64,000 nucleotides of DNA. Source: Moraxella sp. GTDB lineage: Bacteria; Pseudomonadota; Gammaproteobacteria; Pseudomonadales; Moraxellaceae. The stretch lies in assembly GCA_030528385.1 (NCBI GenBank), contig JAUMYZ010000001.1, forward strand, positions 1-64,000, read 5' to 3'. Each line of letters begins with the position of its first letter. The first letter of the stretch is position 1. The notes beneath the pieces were generated by a model. The model was given only the letters and a program-made list of their open reading frames with translations, searched no databases and had not been told where the DNA came from. A program made the translations under genes and the position numbers. This document shows positions 20,839-30,662 of this stretch, piece after piece.

Positions 20839-21576
20839 ATGCAAACAAAAATGATGACCGTGTGTATGTGGGCGATGGCGCTGATGGCTTGTAACCAGCC
20901 AGTTGCAGTGCCAACTTCAACCGACCAACATGCCCAACACACAAGGCACGATGCCACCCCCAACATCAACACCAAAGTGGATTTACCCATCTATCTAGAC
21001 GGCGTACCAAGTTTGCTACACCCTGTGGCGGTGTCGGCGGTGGACAGATATGTGGAGAAGTCGTTTTCTGGCGACAAAGTGTCTGCCCATGTTGATGTCA
21101 ATGGGCATACGTTGTTTGGGCAGATGTTTAATATCGTCTTTGAAAATATTCACACCAATCAAACCAAGCCCTTGTTTAAAGACAATACCCAGATGATTTA
21201 CAGGGCGGAATATTTGGTGCGAACCTTGTCAGAAAAGACGGACACCGAGCCAGCGAAGTACAAATTTTATGGGCATTTTATTTATCAAGTCAAAGAGACA
21301 CTCGCCAAAGACAATGATGATTTGGCGGTGGTTAATCAGCGTGCACTATACCTAAGCGACGATAAAGGCGATGGGCTAAAAAAGTTGCACCCAGACGATG
21401 AATATGTGCTAGAAACACGCTGGTTGCCTGATGTGGAACGCTATTATTTTAGCACCAAATCCGACAGCAATGGCGATGGTAAAATTACCCTAGCGGACAA
21501 ATCACACAATTATTATGTGGATTTGGCGGACGCTAGCAACCCTGTGGTCAAACCCTACGATTTTATGCCTAAATGA
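20839..21576 (+). CDS. Putative lipoprotein with an EF-hand-like loop
   Basis: 245 residues, not recognised. The N-terminus MQTKMMTVCMWAMALMACNQ looks like a lipoprotein signal with lipobox LMAC. The mature part is hydrophilic with SDSNGDGKITLAD, an excellent EF-hand-type calcium loop (about 205-217). I start at the second ATG (20839), since AGGA lies 6 bases before it; the ATG at 20833 overlaps that site. Probably in the same transcript as the LysR gene. Confidence 0.78.
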   Translation: MQTKMMTVCMWAMALMACNQPVAVPTSTDQHAQHTRHDATPNINTKVDLPIYLDGVPSLLHPVAVSAVDRYVEKSFSGDKVSAHVDVNGHTLFGQMFNIVFENIHTNQTKPLFKDNTQMIYRAEYLVRTLSEKTDTEPAKYKFYGHFIYQVKETLAKDNDDLAVVNQRALYLSDDKGDGLKKLHPDDEYVLETRWLPDVERYYFSTKSDSNGDGKITLADKSHNYYVDLADASNPVVKPYDFMPK

Positions 21577-21625
21577 TGATGGCAACTTATGCTAAAATAG
21601 GCGATTTTAGATTTTTGAGCAAATT

Positions 21626-23509
21626 ATGAAATTTACCAACACTTACGGCGTGATTGTCATCGGTGGCGGACACGCTGGCACAGAAGCCGCCCTTGCGTCC
21701 GCTCGTATGGGCGTGCCAACACTGCTGATTACCCACAACATTGAAACGCTTGGACAGATGAGCTGTAACCCCGCCATCGGTGGTATTGGCAAATCGCATT
21801 TGGTGCGTGAAGTGGACGCTCTGGGCGGAGCGATGGCACTGGCAACCGACAAGGCGGGTATCCAATTTCGCGTGCTAAACAGCCGTAAGGGGGCGGCGGT
21901 GCGTGCCACTCGGGCTCAGGCTGACCGAGTGTTGTACAAATCGGCTATTCGGCAAGTGCTAGAAAACCAGCCCAATTTACATCTGTTCGCCCAGCCTGTG
22001 GACGATGTTATCGTAGAAAACGGACGAGCGGTTGCCGTCATCACTGCCACAGGCGTGCGTTTTAACGCTCGTGCTGTGGTGCTGACATCGGGGACATTTT
22101 TGGGCGGGGTGATTCATGTGGGGCTAGACAGCCAAAGCGGTGGGCGAGCAGGCGATATGCCGTCTATTCGTTTGGCACACAGATTGCGTGAGTTGAATTT
22201 GCCTGTCGGTCGGCTAAAAACGGGTACGCCAGCACGTATAGACGCCCGCAGTGTGGATTTCTCCGTCATGCAAGTACAGCACGGCGATACGCCATTGCCT
22301 GTGATGAGCTATATGGGCAGTGCTGATATGCACCCACGCCAAATCCCTTGTTACATCACTCACACCAACGAACGTACCCATGACATCATCCGTGCCAATC
22401 TTGACCGCTCACCGATGTTTAGCGGTAAGATTGAAGGCGTAGGCCCTAGATATTGCCCGTCCATTGAAGATAAGATTTATCGCTTTGCTGATAAAACCAG
22501 CCATCAGATTTTTATAGAGCCAGAAGGCTTGACCACCCATGAGCTGTATCCTAATGGCATTTCTACCAGTTTGCCTTTTGAGGTGCAGGTGGATTTTATT
22601 CACAGTATGAAAGGGCTAGAAAATGCCCACATCACTCGCCCAGGTTACGCCATTGAGTACGATTATTTTGACCCGCAAAACCTAAAACCCACCCTAGAAA
22701 CCAAGTCCATTGACGGCTTGTATTTTGCTGGACAAATCAACGGCACCACAGGCTACGAAGAAGCGGCGGCACAGGGCTTGCTGGCGGGCTTAAATGCCGC
22801 TTTGTCCGTGCAATGCAAAGACGGCTGGACACCCAAACGCCATCAGGCTTATCTGGGCGTGTTGGTGGATGACCTTATCACCCACGGCACCAATGAGCCG
22901 TATCGTATGTTTACCAGCCGTGCCGAACATCGCTTGCTGTTGCGTGAAGACAATGCCGATGAAAGGCTGACCGCCATTGGGCGAGAATTGGGCTTGGTGG
23001 ACGATGAACGCTGGGCGAAGTTTTGCCAAAAGCAAGAAGCCATTGAGCGTGAAACATCTCGCCTAAAAGAGTTGTGGGCGACACCATACAACACACTGGG
23101 TCAAGCCTTTATGACGCAGACGGGCGAAGTGCTAAGCAAAGAAAACACCTTGCTGGATTTGTTAAAACGCCCCAATATTACTTTCAATGACATTGCCAAA
23201 GTCGCTGACAGCACTGTCTCTTTTGAAGTGGGCGAGCAGATTGAGATTGCTGTCAAATACGCAGGCTATATAGAGCGTCAAAATGACGAGATTGAGCAGA
23301 TGAAACGCCTAGAAAATACCGCTTTGCCACTGGATTTTGATTATGGGGCGGTGTCGGGACTGTCCAACGAAATCGTGCAAAAACTGACCCACATTCGCCC
23401 AGCCACGCTTGGGCAAGCCAGCCGTATCAGTGGCGTAACCCCTGCGGCGGTGAGTTTGCTGGCGATGACGGTGAAAAAGTTAGAAAAGGCAAAAAAAATA
23501 AACAGTTGA
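21626..23509 (+). CDS. mnmG: tRNA uridine-5-carboxymethylaminomethyl modification enzyme MnmG (GidA)
   Basis: FAD enzyme that with MnmE installs cmnm5U at the wobble position of several tRNAs. 627 residues: N-terminal FAD motif [19 protein letters not shown] (about 11-29), the [22 protein letters not shown] signature, [21 protein letters not shown] and the C-terminal helical MnmE-binding domain. Complete, despite the restriction-modification genes that begin 9 bases after its stop. Confidence 0.98.
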   Translation: MKFTNTYGVIVIGGGHAGTEAALASARMGVPTLLITHNIETLGQMSCNPAIGGIGKSHLVREVDALGGAMALATDKAGIQFRVLNSRKGAAVRATRAQADRVLYKSAIRQVLENQPNLHLFAQPVDDVIVENGRAVAVITATGVRFNARAVVLTSGTFLGGVIHVGLDSQSGGRAGDMPSIRLAHRLRELNLPVGRLKTGTPARIDARSVDFSVMQVQHGDTPLPVMSYMGSADMHPRQIPCYITHTNERTHDIIRANLDRSPMFSGKIEGVGPRYCPSIEDKIYRFADKTSHQIFIEPEGLTTHELYPNGISTSLPFEVQVDFIHSMKGLENAHITRPGYAIEYDYFDPQNLKPTLETKSIDGLYFAGQINGTTGYEEAAAQGLLAGLNAALSVQCKDGWTPKRHQAYLGVLVDDLITHGTNEPYRMFTSRAEHRLLLREDNADERLTAIGRELGLVDDERWAKFCQKQEAIERETSRLKELWATPYNTLGQAFMTQTGEVLSKENTLLDLLKRPNITFNDIAKVADSTVSFEVGEQIEIAVKYAGYIERQNDEIEQMKRLENTALPLDFDYGAVSGLSNEIVQKLTHIRPATLGQASRISGVTPAAVSLLAMTVKKLEKAKKINS

Positions 23510-23518
23510 GTGTGGCTT

Positions 23519-24511
23519 ATGGGACAAATTTCTTTTGATTTTGAACCAAACGATGATAAACATCAATTAAGAGCGATTGATCTGTTTGCAGGTGTGGGCG
23601 GTATTCGTTTGGGATTTGAGCAAGTTTTTGGCAAAGATATCGCATTTGTTTTTTCATCAGAAATTGATAAATTTGCCTGCCAAACTTATATGGCAAATTT
23701 TAATGAAAAACCACATGGAGACATTACAAAAATAGACGAAAAAAATATACCATATCATGACATTATTTTGGCAGGATTTCCTTGTCAAGCATTTAGTGTT
23801 GCAGGACACAGAAAAGGTTTTAATGATACTCGTGGCACATTGTTTTTTGATGTGGCAAGAATTGCTAAATATCATCAACCAAAACTCATTTTTTTAGAAA
23901 ATGTTAAAGGGTTTAAAAATCACGATAAGGGAAATACCTTTAAAGTGGTAAAGCAAACTTTAGAAGATATGGGTTATCGTGTCTATGCTGATGTATTAAA
24001 TGCTAAAAATTTTGGTGTGCCACAAAATCGTGAAAGAATTTATATTATTGCCATTTTAAATGAATTTAACCAATCAGCTGTTTTTGATTTTGAAAAATTA
24101 AAAAAAATATCAGTTACATCAAAGGTTGGTGATATTTTACAAAATGGTGTTGCTGATAAATATACAATTTCTGATAGACTATGGGCGGGTCATCAACGTA
24201 GAAAGTTGGAGCATAAGCAAAAAGGCAATGGTTTTGGCTATTGTCTATTTAATAAAAATTCTGATTATACCAGCACAATCAGTGCAAGGTATTATAAAGA
24301 TGGTTCTGAAATCTTAATTGAGCAATCGGATAAAAATCCTAGAAAATTAACACCAAGAGAAGCGGGGAGACTACAAGGTTTTCCAGATGATTATGTTATT
24401 CCTGTGAGCGATGTTCAAGCTTATAAGCAGTTTGGTAATAGTGTCGCTGTACCTGTCATTAAAGCGTTGGCACAAGAAATTTATCAGGGGATTTTTAATG
24501 AAACTGCCTAA
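23519..24511 (+). CDS. DNA (cytosine-5-)-methyltransferase of a type II RM system
   Basis: 330 residues with all main m5C motifs: I DLFAGVGGIRLGFE, IV GFPCQAFSVAG with catalytic Cys, VI FLENVKGF, VIII GVPQNRERIYII, IX TPREAGRLQGFPD, X YKQFGNSVAVP. The KNHDKGNTF, KGNGFGY and VIPVSD segments recall M.HpaII, whose target is CCGG; I offer that only as a hint. ATG at 23519 is chosen (frame opens with GTG at 23510). Clearly more AT-rich than mnmG before it, a sign of transfer. Protects DNA from the endonuclease encoded 3' of it. Confidence 0.95.
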   Translation: MGQISFDFEPNDDKHQLRAIDLFAGVGGIRLGFEQVFGKDIAFVFSSEIDKFACQTYMANFNEKPHGDITKIDEKNIPYHDIILAGFPCQAFSVAGHRKGFNDTRGTLFFDVARIAKYHQPKLIFLENVKGFKNHDKGNTFKVVKQTLEDMGYRVYADVLNAKNFGVPQNRERIYIIAILNEFNQSAVFDFEKLKKISVTSKVGDILQNGVADKYTISDRLWAGHQRRKLEHKQKGNGFGYCLFNKNSDYTSTISARYYKDGSEILIEQSDKNPRKLTPREAGRLQGFPDDYVIPVSDVQAYKQFGNSVAVPVIKALAQEIYQGIFNETA

Positions 24512-25514
24512 AATAGATGTCAGTCAAGAGAAAATGACGGTTAATGTGAAATTTTATTTTTTCTTAAAATATTTAGTAAAATCAAAAATAAAAGATAAGA
24601 AAATTTTAAAAATTATTGAGTATTATTATCTATTTCCGTCAGAAAAAACTTTAAATGAATTTAAAAATTCCGTTTTTTCTGAATTTTCCACAGCGACAAA
24701 ATCTGGTCAAGAGCAAATTGCTTTATTTACAGATATTTTCGTAGAAATGCAAGATAAAAATAGTTTGGATATTTTTATATTTAGTGTAAAACTTCTGCTC
24801 ATAAAAGACTTATTATTACAAGAAGCTAAGATTAAGCAAGCCCATAATTTGGAAAAATTACATAATATCAATCCACTTTCTTTGGAATATGATAAAATCA
24901 CGGTTTTAACTCCTTATTCAACTCGGGTAAATGGTGCTTTATTGTCCTTGTTGTTTTTTGAAGGATTAAAATCTGGATTTTCTACGCGAACTGATGATTT
25001 TATTTTGAGCTTATCAAGGCAGGCAAAGGATTTGATGAAAATAGGCATTGAGCCCAATCAAATATTTATGTTGTTATTCAATGAAAGTATCAATCAATCC
25101 ATCACTAGTGATAGTGGTTCTGATTATGAAAATCGTATTAAATCGGTATTGATAAATTTGGGAATATCAGAAAATGATATTAAAAAAGTGCATGATAATT
25201 TGGATAAATCTACCGAGTTTGATTTATTTTTTCAAATAAATGATAAGACTTATGGGATTGGTGCAAAGCGTACATTAAGGGAACGATATAAACAATTTAT
25301 TAAAACTGCTCAGATGACCCCAATTGACGTGATGATTGAAATTACTTTGGGTACAGATTTAACTTTTGAAAAAGCCAAGTCTATTGTTGCTCATGGCGTA
25401 TATTTGTTTGTTGCCGATGAGATTTATCAACAGGTCAAATATTTACAAGATATTGATGGGGTGTATTCGTGTAATGAATTAAGCCTTGAATTACTGGTTG
25501 ATTTGGCAAAATAA
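24498..25514 (+). CDS. Type II restriction endonuclease, partner of the cytosine methyltransferase
   Basis: 338 residues starting MKLPKIDVSQ; the ATG lies inside the last codons of the methyltransferase gene (14-base overlap), an arrangement typical of RM pairs. Very AT-rich. A PD-(D/E)XK-like centre is suggested by EFDLFFQINDKTYG then GAKRTLRERYKQF near 245-270; K-T-L-R-x-R after a strand is frequent in type II enzymes. Family and cut site are not recognised; the call rests on context plus this motif. Confidence 0.8.
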   Translation: MKLPKIDVSQEKMTVNVKFYFFLKYLVKSKIKDKKILKIIEYYYLFPSEKTLNEFKNSVFSEFSTATKSGQEQIALFTDIFVEMQDKNSLDIFIFSVKLLLIKDLLLQEAKIKQAHNLEKLHNINPLSLEYDKITVLTPYSTRVNGALLSLLFFEGLKSGFSTRTDDFILSLSRQAKDLMKIGIEPNQIFMLLFNESINQSITSDSGSDYENRIKSVLINLGISENDIKKVHDNLDKSTEFDLFFQINDKTYGIGAKRTLRERYKQFIKTAQMTPIDVMIEITLGTDLTFEKAKSIVAHGVYLFVADEIYQQVKYLQDIDGVYSCNELSLELLVDLAK

Positions 25515-25556
25515 ATCATGATGTGTAACAACCATAAGATAAAAAGGCATTAAGCA

Positions 25557-26396
25557 ATGAACAATCAACCAATGAATGATTTAAAGGATTTAGCACAAAA
25601 GACTTTGCAGATTAGCCAAACGGGCAAACTGCCCACCAAAAATGGCGTGGTGGATTTTGTGGCACAGCAAACATTTGCCCAAAACAACACTGTTTTGTTT
25701 GCTCCTGACACTTTGCAAACCTTGCTTGATGAGTGTTTGGCAACTCCTGCCACTGGTATGCCCAGCCAAATTACGGTGCAGGCGTGTCGCACCCAAAAAG
25801 CGGCGTTTGAGATGAACAAGCAAGGCGATGTGGTGCTACTGAATTTTGCGTCTGCCAGAAATGTCGGTGGCGGATTTTTAAGCGGTGCCAAAGCCCAAGA
25901 AGAAGACCTGTGCCGAGCGTCGGGGCTTTATCTGTGCCAACAGACTTGTCCAGGCTATTATCAACAAAATAAAGCGGAAAAATCAGCAATTTACACAGAT
26001 GGTATGATGTATTCGCCCCGTGTGCCGTTTTTTCGGGTGGACAATGGGTCGCTGCTTGATGGGATGTTTTTGTCATCGGTCATCACCGCCCCTGCCCCGA
26101 ACATGGGGGCGTATCTTGCCAAGCACCCAGACGGCAAGGATAAAGTGGAGCATGCTTTTAGCCAGCGTATTGGGCTGCTGCTTGCTCTTATTAAACACCT
26201 AGGCTACAAACGGCTGATACTAGGAGCGTGGGGCTGTGGTGTATTTAAAAACGACCCAGTCTTTGTTGCTCATGCCTTTTATCAGTGGCTACATCACCCT
26301 GCCTTTGTGGCAAGTTTTGAGCAGGTGGTGTTTGCCATTTATGATGGCAGTCGCAATCAACATGCCTTAAATGCCTTTGCTCGGCAGTTTGCTTGA
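25557..26396 (+). CDS. TIGR02452 family protein with PARG-like macrodomain
   Basis: 279 residues. The segment NFASARNVGGGFLSGAKAQEEDLCRAS (about 99-125) holds the GGG...QEE signature of microbial poly(ADP-ribose) glycohydrolases, with the two glutamates as catalytic candidates. LILGAWGCGVFKNDP is the conserved C-terminal macrodomain loop. Removal of ADP-ribose from proteins is inferred; bacterial substrates are unknown. GC content is like the core genes, unlike the RM pair just upstream. Its stop overlaps the next start (TGATG). Confidence 0.88.
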   Translation: MNNQPMNDLKDLAQKTLQISQTGKLPTKNGVVDFVAQQTFAQNNTVLFAPDTLQTLLDECLATPATGMPSQITVQACRTQKAAFEMNKQGDVVLLNFASARNVGGGFLSGAKAQEEDLCRASGLYLCQQTCPGYYQQNKAEKSAIYTDGMMYSPRVPFFRVDNGSLLDGMFLSSVITAPAPNMGAYLAKHPDGKDKVEHAFSQRIGLLLALIKHLGYKRLILGAWGCGVFKNDPVFVAHAFYQWLHHPAFVASFEQVVFAIYDGSRNQHALNAFARQFA

Positions 26397-27361
26397 TGGA
26401 CAGCACGGCTTTGTTTGACGCACTTGCCTTTGCCATTGCCATCGTCTTTCCCAACCTTGCTTTGATGGGGTTGGGCTTTTTTATGCACAAAAGGGCGATG
26501 ATTGATGGTCATTTTATTGATGTGGCGTCCAAGTTGGTGTTTAATGTCGGTTTGCCGTGTTTGTTGTTTTTAAGCGTGGTCAAAAGCGATGTCAATTTTA
26601 GTGAGCAAATCACGCTGATTGGGGCAGGCGTGGCGACCACCTTTGGGCTGTTTTTTGGGGCAGAAATTTACGCCAAATTTTTTGTGCCAAATCTGCCCGA
26701 TAAAGGCGTGTTTGTGCAAGGGGTGTTTCGCTCCAACATGGCAATCATCTCGCTGTCGGTGGTTGCCAACGCTTATGGGGCGGTGGGGACGAGCGTGGGG
26801 GCGGTGTATATGGGGCTTTTGACCATTTTGTACAATGTCTTGTCAGTCATCACGCTTTCACGCACCCAAGCGGGCAATTTGTCCGCCCAAAGCCGTGCCA
26901 TCGTTATCAAGATTTTTACAAATCCGCTGATTGTGGCTTTGCTCTTGGCATTTGTGTATCAAGGCTTGGGACTGCCTTTGCCACCAGCACCCATCATCAA
27001 AACAGGTGAGCTGCTCGCCAGCATTGCCCTGCCATTGGCACTGATTTGTGCAGGGGCGACCCTTGATGTCAAATCCATGTTGGGATTGACTGGGGTATCC
27101 ATGCAGGCAAGTCTTGGGCGAGCAGTGGTCGCCCCTGTGTGTGCGGTATTGGTGGGCGTGGTGTTTGATTTGTCAGCGGTGCAGTTTGGTGTGCTGTTTA
27201 TTATGGTCAGTAGCCCTGCGGCAGCCGCCAGCTATGTGATGGCAAAAGCGATGGGTGGTAATGATGTGCTGGCGGCGAATATTTTGGCATTTACCACGCT
27301 GGCAAGTATGTTTAGTTTGGCTTTTGGTATGACGCTACTTAGAATGCTCGCTTGGGTCTAG
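26396..27361 (+). CDS. AEC family transporter (auxin efflux carrier type)
   Basis: 321 residues, about ten hydrophobic segments, with FRSNMAIISLSVVANAYG and SIALPLALICAGATLD, which mark the AEC/malonate-carrier family. Substrate cannot be told; relatives move malonate, malate or other small acids. The start overlaps the previous stop by one base, so it is likely coupled to the PARG-like gene. The 3' end overlaps the convergent MFS gene by 27 bases. Confidence 0.88.
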   Translation: MDSTALFDALAFAIAIVFPNLALMGLGFFMHKRAMIDGHFIDVASKLVFNVGLPCLLFLSVVKSDVNFSEQITLIGAGVATTFGLFFGAEIYAKFFVPNLPDKGVFVQGVFRSNMAIISLSVVANAYGAVGTSVGAVYMGLLTILYNVLSVITLSRTQAGNLSAQSRAIVIKIFTNPLIVALLLAFVYQGLGLPLPPAPIIKTGELLASIALPLALICAGATLDVKSMLGLTGVSMQASLGRAVVAPVCAVLVGVVFDLSAVQFGVLFIMVSSPAAAASYVMAKAMGGNDVLAANILAFTTLASMFSLAFGMTLLRMLAWV

Positions 27362-28669
27362 CTCATAATGCGCCAGATAATAAATATAAAAACTGATAAA
27401 AATCATCGCCAGCGCCACCAACATCAGATACAAAGCGGGCGCCAATCGCAGTGAAAAAGTTACATAACCCAACACAAAGGGCAACACGCTGCTGACAAGG
27501 GCATAAACAACGTTGTAGGTTGTGGCGATGTTGGTCAAGCGGTTTTTGATGGGAAATAGGCGCACCAACACCACAGGAATGCTGGTCATGACACCACCGG
27601 CAAACCCGAGCATGGCAAAAAAGATAAGAATGAGTTCGCCGCCAGTTTTAAGATGTCCAAAAAACAACACCAACTGCAGCACCAGCAATATGCCCCCAAA
27701 CAACATCACTTTGCCGATATTGACATAATCTACCAAAAAACCATAAAAAATACAGCCAATAAGCATAAAAAACAGGCTGATTGCTCTGCCAAAGGACAAA
27801 AAACCGTCTGTCAGCACAAAACCTGCACCAATCAAATCGGGCAACAAAACGGCCAGCACCACAAACAGACTTGAGAGTATCCACGACAGCACCAAGGCTG
27901 GCACAAATAAAATCAACTGTTGTTTGATGGGGGGGTGGTGCTTGCGGTGCAGGTTGTCTTGTGGCAAGGTGTGCATGTTGATTGCTTTGTTGTTGGCGCT
28001 GGGGCATGCATTGTGTTGGATGCGCGTAAATTCGGGCGTTTCATCAAGTTTATAAACCGCAAATAACAAAAAAAAGCTGATGCTGCCACTGAGCAAAAAG
28101 GGAATGCGCCAACCAAAATCCAGCATTTGTGTGTGTGTCAGGTTGTTTTCTAGAGTGTTAATAAGTATGGACAAAAACAATAACGACCCCAAGCAACCCG
28201 CCAAAATAAGCGCACAACTGATGCCAAAGTAGCGTTTGGGCAAGTGCTCAGCCACAAATACCCACATGGTGGGCAGCTGTCCACCAAATGCCATGTTTTG
28301 TCCAAATCTGGCCAGCAGCAGTAGCAAAGGGGCAATCATAATCAGTGAGCCACCAAAAGGAATAAAGCCCATCGCCAGTGTGCAGATTGCCAAAATGCAC
28401 AAACTGATAAACAGCGCAGGTTTGCGTCCATAAGTGTCGCCATAGCGACCAATCAAAAACCCCCCCAAGGGACTGGCAATGCAACCAACCATAAACAAGC
28501 CAATCAGTTGTGAATAATACAGCCAACCTGTGTTGGGCAACAAAAACACCTGTTTGATGGTGTCTGCCATATATAGCAAGACCATAAAATCAAAAAATCC
28601 TACCCCTGCAATCAAACTCATCAGCAACATGATATGGGTATGTGTTCTTGACAATGATACTGCTGGCAT
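27335..28669 (-). CDS. MFS transporter, metabolite:proton symporter (ProP-like) type
   Basis: About 444 residues, twelve hydrophobic segments. GRYGDTYGRKPAL between helices 2 and 3 is the MFS motif A in its MHS-family form, and the FGGQLPTMWVFVAEHLPKRYFG loop is typical of ProP, ShiA and citrate/ketoglutarate carriers. Start taken at the ATG at 28669; a TTG four codons upstream is possible. Substrate unknown. A 256-base gap to cydD follows upstream. Confidence 0.87.
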   Translation of the reverse strand: MPAVSLSRTHTHIMLLMSLIAGVGFFDFMVLLYMADTIKQVFLLPNTGWLYYSQLIGLFMVGCIASPLGGFLIGRYGDTYGRKPALFISLCILAICTLAMGFIPFGGSLIMIAPLLLLLARFGQNMAFGGQLPTMWVFVAEHLPKRYFGISCALILAGCLGSLLFLSILINTLENNLTHTQMLDFGWRIPFLLSGSISFFLLFAVYKLDETPEFTRIQHNACPSANNKAINMHTLPQDNLHRKHHPPIKQQLILFVPALVLSWILSSLFVVLAVLLPDLIGAGFVLTDGFLSFGRAISLFFMLIGCIFYGFLVDYVNIGKVMLFGGILLVLQLVLFFGHLKTGGELILIFFAMLGFAGGVMTSIPVVLVRLFPIKNRLTNIATTYNVVYALVSSVLPFVLGYVTFSLRLAPALYLMLVALAMIFISFYIYYLAHYELDPSEHSK

Positions 28670-28694
28670 AAGATTTCTCAAAAAAGTATAAAAA

Positions 28695-28916
28695 TTGTGT
28701 CATTTTATTATAAGTAAGCGTAATGTACTAAAAAAGTGCACCATTGGCAATGTCTTTTTGGATTTGTTTGTCTTTAAAAAATGTGCCAAAGATTTATCGC
28801 GCGTTTCATCAACGTCAATATCCATCGCTCAAATTGACAAAGAGCGCCAATTTTATGGCTTGCTGCTTGAATTCATTATTGGTTTTAGCGATAATGCCAA
28901 GTTGGTTAGTCAATGA
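28695..28916 (+). CDS. Doubtful 73-codon open frame before cydD
   Basis: The gap 28670-28925 contains an open frame ending TGA at 28916, whose last 40 residues (IAQIDKERQFYGLLLEFIIGFSDNAK) look more protein-like than most shadow frames. There is no convincing start or ribosome site. It may be a decayed gene end. I recognise no family. Confidence 0.15.
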   Translation: MCHFIISKRNVLKKCTIGNVFLDLFVFKKCAKDLSRVSSTSISIAQIDKERQFYGLLLEFIIGFSDNAKLVSQ

Positions 28917-28925
28917 AAAACTGTC

Positions 28926-30662
28926 ATGAGTGCAAAAACCCCCAAACGTCGGTCGGCGCGCCGTTCTCAAGAAGACATTATGGCAAGCGCTTTTTTAAGG
29001 GCAACATTTAAGCCAGTCAAAAAGTCCATGATATTGGCATGGTTTTTGGATGTTGTGAGTGTGATTGTGTTGGTGGGGCAGGCGTGCGTATTGGTGTGGA
29101 TATTTGAAGCGTGGCTGGGTCAGTTTGTTGGTAAAAGTGCGCCCATGCCAGCGAGTGCTTTTTGGCAAAATCTGCTGTTATTATTTGCTTGTATGTTGGT
29201 GCGTGCGCTGGTGGGCGTGGGCAGAGACCACGTATTGACCAACGCAGGTTTGTTGGTTGCCACAAGTGTGCGTCAAAAATTGTTACTAAAAATTGGTGAG
29301 CTGGGGTTGGCGCGGCGCTATTTTGGCTCTGATGGTGTGCTGGCAAGCAAGGTGGTTGATGAGCCTGACCATTTGGTGGGCTTTGCCCGTTTTGAAGTAC
29401 AAAAGATGACCGCTGTTACCACGCCTGTTATTTTGGCGAGTTGTATCAGTTTTTATAGTCTTACAGCGGCGGTGATTTTGTTGTTGACCGCGCCATTGGT
29501 GCCGATTTTTATGGCGTTGATTGGCATTGCCACCACGCGCAAGAGTCGCGAGCAGATGGACGCTTTGGCACAACTTGGCGGTCGCTTTTTGGATTGGATT
29601 CGCGGAGTAAACACTTTGGCGCGACTGGGAGCGGTCAAGATTGCGGTTGCTGACATTGACAAAAGCAGCGAGCACTATCGCAAACGCACCATGGAAGTGT
29701 TAAAAATTGCCTTTTTAAACAGCGCGGTTTTGGAGTTTATTGCGGCGATTTCTGTCGCTTTGGTGGCGGTGTATTTGGGTTTTGGGTTGATGGGGATTTT
29801 GCCTTGGGCAGATGGGCAGGTTTTGACCGAGTACGGCACGGCGTTATTTATTTTGCTGCTTGTGCCAGAGTTTTATGCGCCCTTGCGGCGGTTGGGTGCT
29901 GAATATCATGTCAAAGGTCAAGCCACCGCCTGCGCCAAAGCCGTTGCGCCCATACTTGGCTTTAAAAGCAAAAATCAAGGCCGCGATACTTATAGGTTGC
30001 GCAATGCCCCTGCATTTTTGCTAAAAAACATCACCGCCTTTGGTGATGATGGGCGTGTGCGTTTGTCGCCAACCACGCTCAACTTTGGTGCAGGACAAAA
30101 AACCGCTTTGATGGGCGAAAGTGGCATTGGTAAATCTACCGTGCTGCAGATTTTGTTGGGCTTTGGTGATTATGAAGGCGATGTGCTGCTGCAAGACGGT
30201 GAACGCTGCATTGCCTATCGCGACATTGATGTGGGACATCTAAGACAACAGTTTGGGTATTTGTCGCAGACGGTGGCGCTGCTGCCGATGACCATTGGCG
30301 ACAACTTGCGCTTGGCTAAGGCAGACGCCAGTGATGATGAGTTGGTGCAAGCACTAAAAGCGGTGCAGCTGTGGCAAATGATTGCTCAGCTGCCTGATGG
30401 CTTGGATACGGAGCTTGGCGAGCGCGGCGCGGGACTCTCTGGTGGGCAAGCCCAGCGTCTGGCGATTGCGCAGCTTGTTTTGCAAGACGCCAAAGTTTGG
30501 CTGCTTGATGAGCCAACCGAGCATTTAGATTGCCAAACCGCCCAGCAAATCAAACAGCTGCTGCACACATTGGCAAAAAACAAAACGGTGATTTGGGTAA
30601 CCCATGACGAAACGGGCGATGATGAATTTGATGTGAGACATCGTTTGGGGGCAACTGCATGA
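28926..30662 (+). CDS. cydD: Heterodimeric ABC exporter CydDC, subunit CydD
   Basis: 578 residues: six-helix membrane domain (about 30-320) then an ATP-binding domain with Walker A GESGIGKST, signature LSGGQAQRLAIAQ and Walker B VWLLDEPTEHLD. CydDC exports reduced thiols and is needed for cytochrome bd assembly; heme handling has also been proposed. N-terminal LARRYFGSDGVLASKVVDEPDHLVG fits CydD. Ends 4 bases inside cydC. The cytochrome bd genes are not in the window. Confidence 0.9.
   Translation: MSAKTPKRRSARRSQEDIMASAFLRATFKPVKKSMILAWFLDVVSVIVLVGQACVLVWIFEAWLGQFVGKSAPMPASAFWQNLLLLFACMLVRALVGVGRDHVLTNAGLLVATSVRQKLLLKIGELGLARRYFGSDGVLASKVVDEPDHLVGFARFEVQKMTAVTTPVILASCISFYSLTAAVILLLTAPLVPIFMALIGIATTRKSREQMDALAQLGGRFLDWIRGVNTLARLGAVKIAVADIDKSSEHYRKRTMEVLKIAFLNSAVLEFIAAISVALVAVYLGFGLMGILPWADGQVLTEYGTALFILLLVPEFYAPLRRLGAEYHVKGQATACAKAVAPILGFKSKNQGRDTYRLRNAPAFLLKNITAFGDDGRVRLSPTTLNFGAGQKTALMGESGIGKSTVLQILLGFGDYEGDVLLQDGERCIAYRDIDVGHLRQQFGYLSQTVALLPMTIGDNLRLAKADASDDELVQALKAVQLWQMIAQLPDGLDTELGERGAGLSGGQAQRLAIAQLVLQDAKVWLLDEPTEHLDCQTAQQIKQLLHTLAKNKTVIWVTHDETGDDEFDVRHRLGATA

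Noticed and set aside
23519..24511. Assigning CCGG (HpaII) specificity to the RM system
   Set aside because: The methyltransferase shares several blocks with M.HpaII as I remember it, but the target-recognition region was not compared and the nuclease is not recognisable as HpaII.
28695..28929. Frames in the MFS-cydD gap as a real gene
   Set aside because: No start signal fits either frame; kept only as a low-confidence entry because one C-terminal part looks protein-like.
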